From Pogostemon cablin (lineage: Eukaryota > Streptophyta > Magnoliopsida > Lamiales > Lamiaceae), in contig CM043002.1 of NCBI GenBank assembly GCA_023678885.1, forward strand, positions 1,444,022 to 1,508,021: a DNA stretch of 64,000 nt, read 5' to 3'. The notes beneath the pieces were generated by a model. That model saw only the letters and a program-made list of their open reading frames with translations. It was not told the DNA's origin and searched no databases. This document shows, in pieces, positions 12,201-24,838 of this stretch (its first letter is position 1; every line of letters begins with the position of its first letter). The translations under genes were made by a program, and so were the position numbers.

Positions 12201-15200
12201 AAAAGCTTCTACAAATACACCAAAGACATTCAAAGTATAAAATCTGATTTTTAAGATCTGTATTGGACTATCCATTTGACACTGACATTCTAAATTGTGT
12301 ACAGATGCATACAACAAATATATTTATACACATTTGACATTTCAGACCCTAACACCCTAACATCAACATAAAAGAAAACATATATTGCAAATAATAATTA
12401 GTTAAACAAGGATATAATATGAAAGTAATGTTTTTACAATATAATCCATGTGTGTTTTTAGTGAATTTAATTATAAATAAAAAACAGTCTGATTTTTTTT
12501 TTTGGGGTTGGGGTGGGGGTGTGGGGGTGGGGTTTGAACCCCACCTGCCCCCTGTTGGCTTTGGCATTGTTTGGGGAGGAGGAGATAATAAACTACGCTT
12601 GATGTTGAATGCTTACCATACAAAGGATTTCAACTTTGAGTTGCTTTTGCACTAGCTTATCTTTTTGTTGATCCTGTAACCTGTATAAAAGCCCTTTAAG
12701 GTCTATGTGACATTGTAATTTCTATATACAGTAATCCACTCATGTTAGAACCGCATAATTGTTGTAAAAATAATGAATTCAAAATATCGATTTTGGCCCT
12801 GAAATTAAGGATGAGCTGATCAGAATAAGGCTCTTCCTCATTCAAACTCTTTCAGGTTGGATACGAGGGAAGGATTCGACTAGGGTGTTACACTATGAAG
12901 GTGGGGGTGCCAGAACAACTTCAACAGATATTGTATGCCCCATGTACATGCGTGTATGGGATATTGTTAAGATAGCTCAAGATCCTGCTGAGCTACGCCC
13001 ACTGATACTATGCGAGTATGCTACTCTGTTTTGCAATGCTTATTGCTAAATAAAACACAATACTGCCACAAAAATTCTAGTAGGGTACGATATTGAGGTG
13101 CTGAAAAAAACTTCCAGGTACATGCATTCAATGGGAAACAGCACCGGTAATATTCTTGAATACTGGGAAGCAATTGATAACACATTTGGGCTACAGGGAG
13201 GCTTTATCTGGGATTGGGTGGATCAGGTTCATATTTAGTGCAGTTTCTCAAAAGTTATCTATTGCTTCAACAGTCTTACATTTTAATTTTCAACTGATAA
13301 ATATAAATTAGAAGAAATCATAAAGTTCTCCAGAGGTTGTATATCATTATTAAATACCTCTCAGTTTACCATCTATTTTGAAGGTGAATGATGCAGATAG
13401 ATGAAATGATGTGATGACGGTCAAATGCACTTTTAACAGCCATCGTTGTCTGTCAATTGGTTGTTTCTGACTGTAGGACTTTGTTAGATGTTAGGAGCTC
13501 TATGTTTTTGTATATGTTAGATCCTAACATCTGATTCTTAATTCTGGGAGTTCATCATTGTTTATGAAGTTCATTAGACATAAGGAGACAACTTTATTTT
13601 AATAACATATGAGGATGTCTTATAAGCTGTCACATATATCATTAGTTGTTTCAAGAAACTTGTAAGCTGATATGATAACTAAGAATGCAGATGGTTACCT
13701 AAACAGGCTTTTTAAAAATTAGTTAACTAGGAAAAAACTATTAGTTTTTCTGATGATATCAACTTTGTGTTTCCTCGATATCAGCTCTTAAAAATTTGGT
13801 GTGTTTAGTTTGTTCTCTGTATCGCTCCCTCCCCCAAATCATAACAATAAATGCATGCAAAATGATAAAATAATATGATATTCTGCAGGCATTGTTGAAG
13901 GAGGGTGCGGATGGTATTAAACACTGGGCATACGGAGGTGATTTTGGGGACTTCCCTAATGATCGGAACTTTTGCCTGAATGGGCTTGTATGGCCTGATA
14001 GAACCCCACATCCAGCTCTACAGGGTAAAACGAGCACTCATCTTGCACAACGACTTAGTACTATCTGGTTTATTATGATCATCATATCAATCTTTTTGTC
14101 ATTTTCAGAGGTAAAGTTTGTGTACCAGCCCATCAAAATATCACTCAAGGACGGGGTAGTTCAGGTGGTATCTTATATAATATGAATTTCAAAATTTCCT
14201 TTAGTTAAAAATCTTCTGATCCTATAACTGAAAATTACCTTGTAGATTAAGAACACACACTTCTTTACCACGACACAAGAATTAGCATTCCACTGGACAG
14301 TGCATGGTGATGGTTGTGAGCTGGGTTCTGGAGTTCTGAGCATATCAACTATAAATTCTCAAGAAACATACGAGATAAAATGGGATTCTGGCCCTTGGTA
14401 TGATTCATGTTTTACTTCAGATGCAACAGAAGTATTTTTAACAATCACTGTAAAGCTTTTGAGCTCCACTCGATGGGCTGAAACTGGTCATATAGTTTCA
14501 TCTGCACAAGTCCTACTGCCCGTTAAACAAGCCATTGTTCCTCATGTATGTGCTCTTGCTTTCAGTGATGTTGGCCTTGGTAAGCATTTTCTGTTTTTGT
14601 TGTACTGCTAACATTTGACAAAATTTCTCGGTTTCAGATCATTGATAGTGCACAAACAGCTTTATCTACTAAAGTTCTTGATAGTTATATAGAGGTTAAG
14701 AATTCAAACCTGTGGGAGATCAAGTTTAACAAACAAAGTGGAGCCATTGAGAGCTGGAAGGTAATATATAATATCAGGTTTTAATGAATTCCCACTACCA
14801 TTTTATAAATGATATGTAGTTAGGGGTAACTTCAAAACTACCCTTAATAAATTAGAAAAATATACCAACGAGGCTTGTTTTCTTACCTCCATTGATTTAT
14901 TGAGTATGTTTTTTTTATATATTTTTTAATGACTGTACGATGTAATTAGCAAAGCAAGTTCTAGTATTTATGTTTATTCCAATGAAAATGCTTATAGTTT
15001 GCATTGTCTTCACACAATCTTGTCCTTGAATTATGTTTGGTATGGAAATGAACGATAGGTAGACGGTGTCCTCGTCATGAGCAAAGGTATACAACCGTGC
15101 TTTCGGAGAGCGCCAACAGATAATGACAACGGCGGCGAGGAACAAAGTTATCTTTCCAAATGGAAAGCTGCAGGACTGAATAACTTGGCTTTCGTTACGG

Positions 15201-16170
15201 AAAGCTGCTCGGTTCTTGGATCGTCTGATAATCTGGTGAAAATTTCTGTAACCTGTCTTGGCATTCCAAATGGTGCAGAGAAAACTTCACCTCAAGCCGA
15301 AACAAGTCTCTTCAAGGTTGATCTAGTCTACTCAATTTATGGTTCTGGGGATGTTGTACTAGAATGCAACGTAAAACCAAAATCAGACCTGCCACCGTTG
15401 CCTCGTGTGGGGGTTGAATTTCACTTGGATAAATCAATGGACCAGATACAATGGTATGGGAGGGGACCTTTTGAATGTTATCCTGATCGCAAAGCTGCTG
15501 CACACGTTGGCTTGTACGAGCAAGATGTTGGTAGCTTGCATGTTCCTTATATTGTACCTTATGAATGCTCGGGGAGGGCAGACGTCAGGTGGGTGACATT
15601 TCATAACAAGAATAGTCTCGGGATATATGCTTCCCCTTACGGAGCATCTCCACCGATGCAAATGAATGCAAGCTACTATGGTACTGCTGAACTTGAGAGG
15701 GCAAAACGGCTCGAGGAGCTAGTGAAGGGAGATGACATTGAGGTACTGTCTTTCTCCCAAGTACATTTCAAACAGCTTGTTTATTTAACGTTGCCTGATA
15801 TCATTTAGATTGAGCTTGAACGAGCTTTAGTCGAGCAGAAGTTTAGGTTTCATCTGATACAAATGTACACATGAGCGAGCTTGATATTTTTATCGAACCG
15901 AGTTCAGATGAGCTCTTCACATACAACATTTGTGTAAAAAATCGAGCAGTTTGGTTTGATTCTCTCCCCGTATCAACGTTGTTTGTCGTCGTGTAGGTGC
16001 ATCTGGACCACCGACACATGGGTGTAGGGGGGGACGACAGCTGGACTCCTTGTGTCCATGAGAAGTATCTTGTTCCTCCAGTGCATTACTCCTTCAGCAT
16101 CAGATTATCTCCTCTTACTGCAACTACTTCAGCTCTCTCCATTTACAAATCCCAACTCAACACCATATGA
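6293..16170 (+). CDS. Glycoside hydrolase family 2 beta-galactosidase (LacZ-type), 17 exons
   Basis: A large GH2 enzyme that hydrolyses terminal beta-galactosides, homologous to bacterial LacZ and to a single-copy plant gene (Arabidopsis At3g54440 type). Exons: 6293-6422, 6632-6871, 7941-8087, 8377-8455, 9574-9757, 10301-10366, 10615-10893, 11338-11544, 11664-11967, 12856-13015, 13118-13226, 13889-14024, 14109-14164, 14246-14545, 14638-14760, 15059-15742, 15997-16170. All introns are GT-AG and phases agree, giving 1125 residues, the usual family length. It starts MGSLVGQFVLPP, the first Met after an in-frame TGA. The sugar-binding domain comes first (SNWQMHGFDIPIY, LEDQDHW). The TIM barrel holds the acid/base Glu (about E534, in SLGNE) and the nucleophile (E599, in LILCEY). 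The C-terminal beta-small chain ends in GGDDSWTPC. No signal peptide is evident. No lesion was found. Confidence 0.95.
8813..9315. mobile_element. hAT-type MITE in intron 4 of the GH2 gene
   Basis: A 503-bp element with 8-bp terminal inverted repeats (TAAGGGTG / CACCCTTA). It is flanked by 8-bp target duplications differing at one base (CCTAAAGG at 8805-8812, CCTGAAGG at 9316-9323). The subterminal regions are full of short ACACGA/TCGTGT words in both orientations, as in hAT transposase-binding regions. There is no coding capacity, so it is non-autonomous. It lies inside intron 8456-9573 in non-coding sequence. Confidence 0.85.
12490..12560. other. G-rich tract in GH2 intron 9
   Basis: After a T-run the plus strand has repeated GGGG runs (GGGGTTGGGGTGGGGGTG and more), then a GGGGTTTGAACCCC palindrome. 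Several G-runs of four or more lie close together, so a G-quadruplex is possible in the transcript. No gene is seen in this 888-bp intron. Confidence 0.5.
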
Positions 16171-16995
16171 CACTTTCAACTGCTTGCATTTTCTGTGTTG
16201 TTTCCTACTGTTTTTTTTTTTTTTTTATTTAATTCTTATTTTCCACTAATAATTCATCGATCCTATGTAGTAATAATTTGTGATGCTGCTCTTTTGTTCT
16301 AGAAAAAAGTTTCCCTGTAAAATCGTGTCCTTTCCTGACGCAAGTAACGGTTAGATGTATTTGAATTAAGTTAGAATAAAATTTAAAAAAATGGAGTATG
16401 AGTGAGAAATGATTTTAATTATTGTTACTTTTATTGGTATTTCGTATTTTTTATCATATGATTTTTTTTTTAAATTTTCTTACGACAAACCTTAATCTGA
16501 AATAAAAAAGTAAAATTTGAAACTTTCAATATGATACCTTTAGACCCGGCTAATGGTAAGTGTGAGGGATTAACGGTTTCTTGAGTTGATAATCGGCATC
16601 TGAATAATAACTTCATTGATTTATTGGGTTGATAATTGGCATTTGACTCACAAAACTTTCAGATAAGGGCATTTAATCACAATACTTTCTTGCTTAGTTT
16701 GATTTTAGGGTCTTGATGGGTTTCTTGAGTTGATAATCAACATTTGTGAGTTGATAATCAACATTTGAATCACAAAACTTTCTATAATGTCATTTAATCG
16801 CAATACTTTCTTGCAGAAAACACGATATAAATCTCTTTCTCATACTATATCTAATTATTTGAGAAAATCTTTATATAAATAAACTATATTAATCTAATTA
16901 TATATATATATTAATATATATATATATATATATATAAACATTATATCAAAATTCTAAAATAATTAATATTGAAAAATTCTGTGAAAAATAAATCT

Positions 16996-17061
16996 CATGA
17001 TATTATAATATAATAATATTAGCAATATCATGATATTATAATATAATAATATTAGCAATAA
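16996..17061. repeat. 33-bp tandem duplication
   Basis: Two identical adjacent copies, 16996-17028 and 17029-17061, of an AT-rich unit beginning CATGATATTATAATATAATA. Confidence 0.9.
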
Positions 17062-17247
17062 TAATAATAACTCATCATAATGGTAATAAATAATAGTTGA
17101 TAATCTTCATTTTAAAGTCTTCATTGATTTCTTGATTTCTTGAGTTGATAATTTCACTTTAATCACAACACTTCCCATGCAGAAAACGAAATAATGAGTG
17201 ATTGAATAAAAGTTGCAGAGGTGGAAAAACTCATTTTCGAATGTCTT

Positions 17248-17335
17248 AGTGTCTTCAAAACAAGGGAGCAAACCCTCAATTTTCTTTATGAAGTGTCTTC
17301 AAAACAAGGGAGCAAACCCTCAATTTTCTTTATGA
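17248..17335. repeat. 44-bp tandem duplication
   Basis: Two identical adjacent copies, 17248-17291 and 17292-17335, beginning AGTGTCTTCAAAACAAGGG. Confidence 0.95.
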
Positions 17336-17420
17336 GAACAAAGGCGTTTCAATTTGTTATTACAGAAGGTTAGTCAATATAAATAAGTTATATGTCCTAA
17401 AAGTTCATTTGGTTCAACAT

Positions 17421-17498
17421 CGTTTATTTTCTCAATCTCCTCAAGTGTTTGCATTCCCTCGTTTATTTTCTCAATCTCCTCAAGTTTTTGCATTCCCT
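17421..17498. repeat. 39-bp tandem duplication
   Basis: Two adjacent copies, 17421-17459 and 17460-17498, beginning CGTTTATTTTCTCAATCTCC and differing at one base. Confidence 0.93.
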
Positions 17499-17567
17499 CT
17501 TAAATTAGTTATTTTCGATTTCTTTTTTAAGAAATATCAATTATCATTGATTCTTTTTTAAGAAATG

Positions 17568-17763
17568 ATTTTTTATTTAATTTTGTTAACTTTGATTTTC
17601 AAAATTTTAAAGTTTATTAAAGTATCTTTCAATCTTTTACATAATACTTATCAGTTTAAAAAAATATTTTTTATTTAATTTTGTTAACTTTGATTTTCAA
17701 AATTTTAAAGTTTATTAAAGGTATCTTTCAATCTTGTAGATAATAGTTATCCGTTTATATTTT
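17568..17763. repeat. About 98-bp tandem duplication
   Basis: Two adjacent copies with period 98 (17568 and 17666), nearly identical over about the first 85 bp and then drifting apart. The unit begins ATTTTTTATTTAATTTTG. Confidence 0.9.
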
Positions 17764-17769
17764 AGAGAT

Positions 17770-18035
17770 ACTCTCTTGTGAGACAGGTTATTTGTGAGAC
17801 GGGTCGACCATTACTAAAGTATGCTTATTTAATAGATAAAATATGTTTATTTGTAGTTAAAGTATGTCAATAATAGATCGAATCATAACACGCTAAAATT
17901 ATACTTTAATGCATAATCCAGCATACTTTAGAAAACATACTTTAATAACCATTAAACATACTTTATCTAAATAATAGACATACTTTAGCACGTCTCACAA
18001 ATCGTCTCACATAAGTAGCGTCTCACAAGAGACTT
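17770..18035. mobile_element. MITE-like inverted-repeat element with TCTCTTGTGAGAC ends
   Basis: The left end reads TCTCTTGTGAGAC and the right end GTCTCACAAGAGA, a perfect 13-bp inverted repeat. A second GTGAGACG/CGTCTCAC pair sits just inside. The interior is full of CATACTTTAG words and their complements, so the whole could fold into a long hairpin. No clear target duplication was found and there is no coding capacity. Confidence 0.6.
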
Positions 18036-19199
18036 TATCTATATTTTATGATTATATTAGTTTTTTATTTTCAACTATATATTATATATTTATATTTTTT
18101 AAAAGCTTCAACTATATATTGAATGACAGGAGATAATTGATAATCCATTGTTCACCCTATCAAACAATTAGTATAATTAGTATTATTAATTGACAAAAGC
18201 TCTTGTGTTTCCGGGCACACGGATTTAGATTCGTGCGCCCAAACCAAACCCTGTCCGCATCATTAACCTGACCCGAAATATTTAAAGTAAAAAAACCAAT
18301 TCATTATTTTAGGGTTCACATGAACATCACACGCTTTTCTCTTCTTTCCAATTCCAGCTCTCTCTCTCCCATTTTTCTTCTCAATTGATTCTCTACTCCC
18401 GTCAAGTAACATGGTATTTTCGGTGGAGATCGCGAGTGTGGCGACGGTTCGCAAGGTATCAATCGCTGAGGTTTGGAAATAGCTGCTAAAAGTTTTGGCA
18501 ATCATCAAGTACTCCGTGTTATCACTTTTCGCTGACCGATTTCATCTAGCTCTGTTCAGGTAAAAAAAAATTCATCTATCTAGTGTTCGATTCATGATAT
18601 AGTAGTGTTAATTTTTAATTACTTATGAGAGATCGTAAAATGTGGTAAAACGATTTCATACCCTTGCCTTTGAGAGTCAATAGAGTTTTCTAGTGTAAGG
18701 ATACTGTTTCTGTTATATTTGAACAAGTATATGTAAATTTTAAAACCGACTATATTACCAACATTGAAAGTATGTTAGTTGAATGCTTGAATTATTTTTG
18801 GGCCAAGTTTTAGTACTCTTTTATCCATGAAGGTTGGATAGAAGTTGGAAGTTCCAATAATAAGGTGCTTAGGTTGTTTTGAAAACTGCAGTAAGAAACA
18901 TCTTAATGCCATTAGTTGATAAAGATGACCCTTCCTCTCTATTGTCAATCCTAATTTTGTTTATTTATGCAATGAGGAGAATGTCATTGTTAGTGTACTG
19001 CACAAGTCTTGTATGCTATAGCGCAATACTGTCTCCATTTTAAAAAATGTCTTGTTATCTTTATGATTTACTCTCAGTTTTCTTGCCCTTTTATTTTCTT
19101 TGTCAAAGTTCCTTATACCTTTTTATCTTTTGTTTTTCATGAAACTTGAGATTAGGCTTATACTAAGGATTGAGATTTGTGCAACAATGCTATCAAATC

Positions 19200-19345
19200 A
19201 AAATGAGATGAGAGCTCGAGTAACTAAATTTGCATATGAATTATACGAGAAGAAGCTTTGACTTTTAAAGGTAAAAGCTGAGGAAAAAATGAAGAAGCGC
19301 CTAAAGGTTGTAGAAGAGAACAAAAGGGCTGCCAAGGAGAAATAG
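19200..19345 (+). other. Lysine-rich exon-like fragment, broken
   Basis: Between an AG at about 19150 and a run of stops, the plus strand holds a short Lys/Glu-rich stretch (around 19271-19345, KAEEKMKKRLKVVEENKRA-like). It is preceded by an in-frame TGA at about 19259 and followed by TAG at 19343. It looks like a decayed coding fragment carried by the element. I do not recognise its origin. Confidence 0.3.
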
Positions 19346-19645
19346 AAAAAATTGGGAAAAAGTCAACTTGGAAAGAGATATATTTGATGGTATTTATTTA
19401 TTGCTTCAGCTTTTGGGTACATTGTGTTGATGACTAATGTATGAAGGTAGTTATAATCAAGTTGGAGCCATAACTGTGTATGCTCTGAATGATTAGTTTT
19501 TTCTATAGTATATGATCATTATATAAATAGTTGAATTAGTATAGTGAGACCATTTTTGTTTTCTATGTGAAGAAAATATACTTTCATGGTCCTTCATTTA
19601 CACTTTATTAATTTGTATTTGAATTTAATCAGTGTGATTGTTCAA

Positions 19646-20915
19646 TGCAAAGGGTATATTGTTAATGAGTAAATGATACATTGTGGTCATGTAAAGTGTA
19701 TGGACTTTACAGTGTTTTGAGTTTATGTTTGTAAGGTATTATAGCATGGTGTAAAGGGTATATTGTTGATGAGTAAAGTGTACATTGTGGTCATGTAAAG
19801 TGTATGTGTTTATAATGTTTCGAGTTTATGTTTATAAGGTATTATGACACGGTGCAAAGGGTATACTGTTGATGAGTAAAGAGTATATTGTGGTCATATA
19901 AATGGTATTGTATGAAGCTGCAAAAGATATATTATTTATGAGTAAATGGTATATTATTGATGAGTAAAGGGCACATTGTGGTCATGCAAAGAGTATGGAG
20001 TTTAGAGTGTTTTGAGTTTATGTTGTTAAGGTATTATGGCATGGTGCAAAGGGTGTATTGTTGATGAGTGATGGGTACATTGCGGTCTTGCAAAGGGTAT
20101 GGAAGTTTACAGTGTTTCGAGTTTATGTTATTAAGGTATTATGACACGGTGGAAATGGTATATTGTTTATGAGTAAAGAGTATATTTTTTATAAGTAAAG
20201 AGTACATTGTGATCATGTAAAGAGTATGGAGTTTACAATATTTCAAGTTTAAGTTGTTATGGTATTATTGCAAGGTCCAAAGATTATATTGTTAATGAGT
20301 AAATGATATAAAATTTAGAACATCTATTGTTGACAGTGTTTCAAGTTTATGTTGTTAAAGTATAATGACATGGTGCAAATGGTATATAATTTTATATTAA
20401 AGAATGAGCATTGGGAAACAATACATGAGAACATAACCAGCTGTTTTGCATTCTAATTGTAACTCAAGACTCCTCCGCCTCTACAAAGAAGCACAAAGAA
20501 GACAAACGAGAGTTAGAAATAGGCATGGTTCCACGAATCCTAAGCGACACAGTAAAGCAATTGCAAAATATAACTAACTGCAAATTTATTGGATGAAAAA
20601 TAAAAATTTGAACGTAGGTACTGTCATTACAACTAAAGAGTATATCAGCTATTATTGAAGGGTACATTGTTGTCATGCAAAGGGTGTATTGTTGTCATGT
20701 GAACTATATGGATTTGCAAAGGGTATATTATTGATAAATAAATGGTACATTCTTAATGAGTAGAGGGTACATTGTTTTCATGTAAAGTGTACTGAGTTTA
20801 AAGTGTTTCAAGTTTATTATAAAAGGTATTATGGTATGGTGCAAAGAGTATATTGCGGATGAGTAAAGGGTACATTATCGACGTGTAAAGAGTACATTAT
20901 CGACGTGTAAAGGGT
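19646..20915. repeat. Diverged minisatellite of about 105-bp units inside the Mutator-like element
   Basis: Units carry AAGGGTATATTGTTGATGAG, then a TACATTGTGGTCATG word, then GTTTCGAGTTTATG and GGTATTATGGCA. At least six units run from 19646 to about 20400, with more partial ones from 20650 to 20915, broken by unrelated sequence at about 20395-20640. Inside a unit the word AGTAAAGGGTA repeats at a shorter scale. No coding frame runs through it. Confidence 0.85.
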
Positions 20916-23900
20916 ATACATACATAGATTAAAACCATAAAAATTGAAAGTCATTGTAGATGATATAATGCAACATAGACTTCAAAAGCTGAGGCATTTC
21001 GTTAAACAGATTTCATACATTTTTCCATAAGCCTAATAAGAATTATGTACTCCTCTTCCTTGTATTGGTGATGCTTTGAGTTAGGCATAGTTTGCGCACC
21101 TCAATTAAAATCTCTAAGTGTAGGGATGTCAATTGTAATGGCAAGTACCCAGTTAAAAATAATATCGTTCCCACTGAGACAACTAATTATTTATTTAATT
21201 TATATTACTATTCAATTAGAATTATCGTAACCAAATTTCCAAGTGTTTGAATTGAATTAATAACTAAGAATTTAAATGACAATTAACAAATACATAAAAG
21301 CAATAGGAATTATTCAAGATTGATCAAGAGAAAAATAACAGCTCTAAGGTACCAGGTGTAGTGCAATTGATTTGGTCTTCTAGATGTCCTACTGTTCATT
21401 CATACTGTTTTAATGGAAATACATCATAAGATGATGCGCGAATAGATTTGAACCTCCTTCCTAGATACTAATAAGACAAATTTCATAAACCTCTGGATGG
21501 CCAATTCGACTAACATATATTCCCTGAAAGTACTACTCAAACTTATTCACTTCCTACTTGATTTCCTAATTGCATTGTTCCACTAAGATAATCAAGTACT
21601 TATTTACCAGCCCTTAAGATTATCGTGTTCACGGGCAAACTACTATAATCCGTAGCAAATAGACAATATTAATTTATGTATGCACACAAGCTAACACAAT
21701 ATACCAAGCATCACGGACAACATCAATAGCATATTATGAAGATGTTACACACATATTAACAAAGTCTTATAAAATCAAATAAACAAGAATATTCAACAGT
21801 ATGAATTCACAATATTGGTCTAGGTTCCCAAATCAATTACATCTAACCTTCAATCCTTAGAATTGTAAAAGGGTATCTTGCCCATGAGGTCACAAACAAC
21901 CCTCATGGCTAACAATTCCATACCAAAATTAACAAAGGAAGATTAAAGAGAAAGATACAAAACCCTAGTGTCACGTGGTTTATGTTTTTCCTCCGTCTCT
22001 CTGATTGAATTGGCTCTCTCAACTGCACTTGACACACGCGGAATAATGGATGGTTGGATTGAAAGGGTGGAATGGCGTTTGTAGGTGAGTGGTAGAATGG
22101 TGGCTATGCTTCAGAATGCGATCTATAATGCGTGTCCCCTGTTCTGTTCTGTTCTTCTCTTTTTCCCCCGCCATTCACGTGTGATGATGGGCTTTTCTTT
22201 TCATTTTTTCTTGCTAGGCCCCATTGTTAGGTATTTAATTTGACTATGCTTGATTCCATTGGGCCCACTTTGAAATTATGGATCAGAACCTGCATGCAAT
22301 TCCAATCAAAAGCATGAAGGTTACGTGTCATTAAAAGGATTAGTGTATTGGGGTTTTTTGGGCCAAAATTTGACCAGTTTCGAAAATTTCGTCAACAGCT
22401 GCGCAGCCCCACCGTTTTGGTCATAACTTTTTCATTATAACTCTGAATAAGGTAATTTTACGCCACGCGTTCCTCTCTTCCGTGGCTTTCAAACCATATC
22501 TTACCGATCAGTTTCGACTTCCTCACAAACACAGAATAATTATAGAAAATGGACGTCTGTTTTCTTGCAAGTAGCACAAGTTCACCCTTCATTCCAATTT
22601 TGCATTTTTTTTATCCCTTATTCCTATCAAAACACAATAAATAACTTAGTAGCACCGTAATCATGCAAAATACGTAAACCACACAATTCCACACGAATAT
22701 ATGACCTTTTTTCTAATAAAAATAATGTATTGTGAGATCGAAAAGACGTAAATTTCCACTCTCATCACTTTGCTAAGAATCTGCATTTTGGAAGGAAGCT
22801 GTTTGATTCTTGCTCTATTTGGAGGTGGCTCTCATCTTCACACTATTCTACATTCCAATGTCAAGTTGAAGATGGTGCAACGTCTCTATAATTTCACGTT
22901 TACATTAGGACAAAAATATCACTTCAAGTACATGTAATATAGTAATCCATACAAATACAATTAAAAAAGAAAAGAAAATACTTGTGCAAGAAGGTAGAAG
23001 TAATTCAGATCCTTTGAGCACATATTCACCTCCTCCTCCAGAAGGGGAAACGACATCGTTGAGCGCCAAATTATTCCATACATATCCATTCTTGTAACTC
23101 CTTTTGCAAGACCATGAGTAAAGTTAAGGCATGGCTTTACCTCTCAGAACAGTTAGACGATCCAACACATCTATAAAATAATTACATTAATTAAGGGCAT
23201 ATATTAAAAGAAAAAAAAGTCCAGTAGATGAGTACCTTTCAAGCGAAAGTGTTGGTGAGGAGGAAGAGTGAATTGAATGTATTGGGGATGGTGAAGGTGG
23301 CCATTAGATATTGCTAATTAGTAAATAACTTCTACTTTCTTGTATGTTAATGTACTTTTGTCCTTAGTACCTCTCACTTTTCTCGATACCTTCTCCCAAT
23401 CTCCATTAATGCAAGCTCGGTTTTATAGATGCCTCGATCAGCGGATCTAGAGAGGGGGTCATAGTTGTTAGAAAATTAAATTCAACTTCAACTTTAACTT
23501 CGACTGTACAAACTAAAAATCACATCACACCATTTCAATACAATCACTTTCAACACACCAGACCACACCATTTACAATTACATCTAACAACAAAACTTGG
23601 ACTTACTAAGCAACAAACAACCAGTGGCCAAGAGAAAGGGGAAAAAAGAGTTAAGAGCATTTTGTCAAACATATTCCATACATTTTTCCATAAGCTGATC
23701 TAATTTGTTGTATAACATGGGATTTCCCCTCAAGTTTGAAGGCATAGCAATATAACTTTTGAATTATCCAAATACTATGCCGATGTTAATATTAATTGTT
23801 AAACATATGCACTAATTACCCATGCATTACCCAAAGCTATGAGTTGAATTTTATCTATTTAAAGAAGAAGAAGAAAAACAGCTTTATATGTTTATTCGAT

Positions 23901-24838
23901 TCCCTATTTCTTCAATCTATCAAAAGAAATAAGAAATAACACTCGAAATTAAAACCAAATCTGAATTGTTGACGATGATCGCAATTTTGCTCCAGAACCT
24001 CAACTCAATAAAGTCGAGTCTCGAATTTAAATCTCGAATCGCTCAGGCTTTGATTCTACTGTAATTTTTTTGGCAATTTCAATGTGTGGAATGAAATCTC
24101 TATACTTATCGGTGATAAATTGCAGAATTGAAGGTATGAAATTTAAGCAACTTATGAAATCTGCAAAGATGATGAAGGTATGAAAAAAAAAAGGAATTGC
24201 AGATGATGAATTTGGAAAGAGATCAAAATGAAATCTCCAGAGAAGGAAGTGAAGTCGCACACGTGAAGGAAGGGGATGAAATGAAATTTGGGCTTTTTTC
24301 AACTTATATGACCCATTTAGTAAATGATTCGGGTTGGGCACACGGGTACTATTCATGCTCCGGATACACAAAAGCCTCACTCTTATTAATTTATTTTTTT
24401 CTTATACTTTTCGTATATACCCTCTACCTACCAAATTAGTGGTATTTTATGTGTTTTACCTTAGAGATGATTTGTAAAAGAAAAAACATTTGTAAAAGAA
24501 AAAACATATTTTTCAAAATATACTATAGGTGGGAATATATTTGAAGAAAAAAAAACGGCATCTTCTCCAAAACATACTATATCCATATCTAGCTAGTAAC
24601 ATGTTGTTTAATTCTAACAAAGTTATTTATGATGAACTAGTTTGAAATTTAGATGAACTTTTTAAATAATCTTCTAAATGAATAATTTGGAATGATGCTT
24701 AAAGTATTTCGAATCACAATTTCCTAACCTATCAGCCTCTGTCAAGAAACTTAATTTTCAAGTTACAAACTTAATTTTCAAGTTTTGTATTTAAATTATA
24801 TATAATTATTGTTTAATTAATTACAATTTCCCTCCAAC

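Larger units (their letters stand above)
16171..18191. other. Intergenic AT-rich region with stacked short tandem duplications
   Basis: No gene is supported. From 16560 to 17763 the sequence is a patchwork of direct duplications. A diverged pair of about 120-bp period lies at 16627-16810, a TA-rich microsatellite at 16900-16937, and duplications of 33, 44, 39 and 98 bp follow. A palindromic MITE-like element then runs from about 17770 to 18035. Confidence 0.7.
18192..24382. mobile_element. Non-autonomous Mutator-like element, about 6.2 kb
   Basis: The two ends form a long imperfect inverted repeat of about 50 bp. The left end begins GACAAAAGCTCTTGTG and the complement of the right end GAGTGAGGCTTTTGTG, both continuing into a shared CCGG and GCCCAA stretch. 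The element is flanked by perfect 9-bp target duplications, TTATTAATT, at 18183-18191 and 24383-24391; 9-bp duplications and long inverted repeats are typical of Mutator-like elements. Inside the left end is a pyrimidine-rich leader and a short frame from 18411 (ATGGTATTTTCGGTGGAG) with an early stop. No long reading frame or transposase was seen, so it is non-autonomous or a gene-fragment carrier. It contains a minisatellite and an unclassified dispersed-repeat-like block at about 21120-22700. Confidence 0.72.

Noticed and set aside
12531..12544. GGGGTTTGAACCCC considered as a tRNA T-arm/B box
   Set aside because: No acceptor stem, anticodon arm or A box around it; it looks like a simple palindrome in a G-rich tract.
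20464..20676. Minus-strand 70-codon frame inside the Mutator-like element, considered as transposase
   Set aside because: Too short, in low-complexity sequence, and no transposase motif or continuation.
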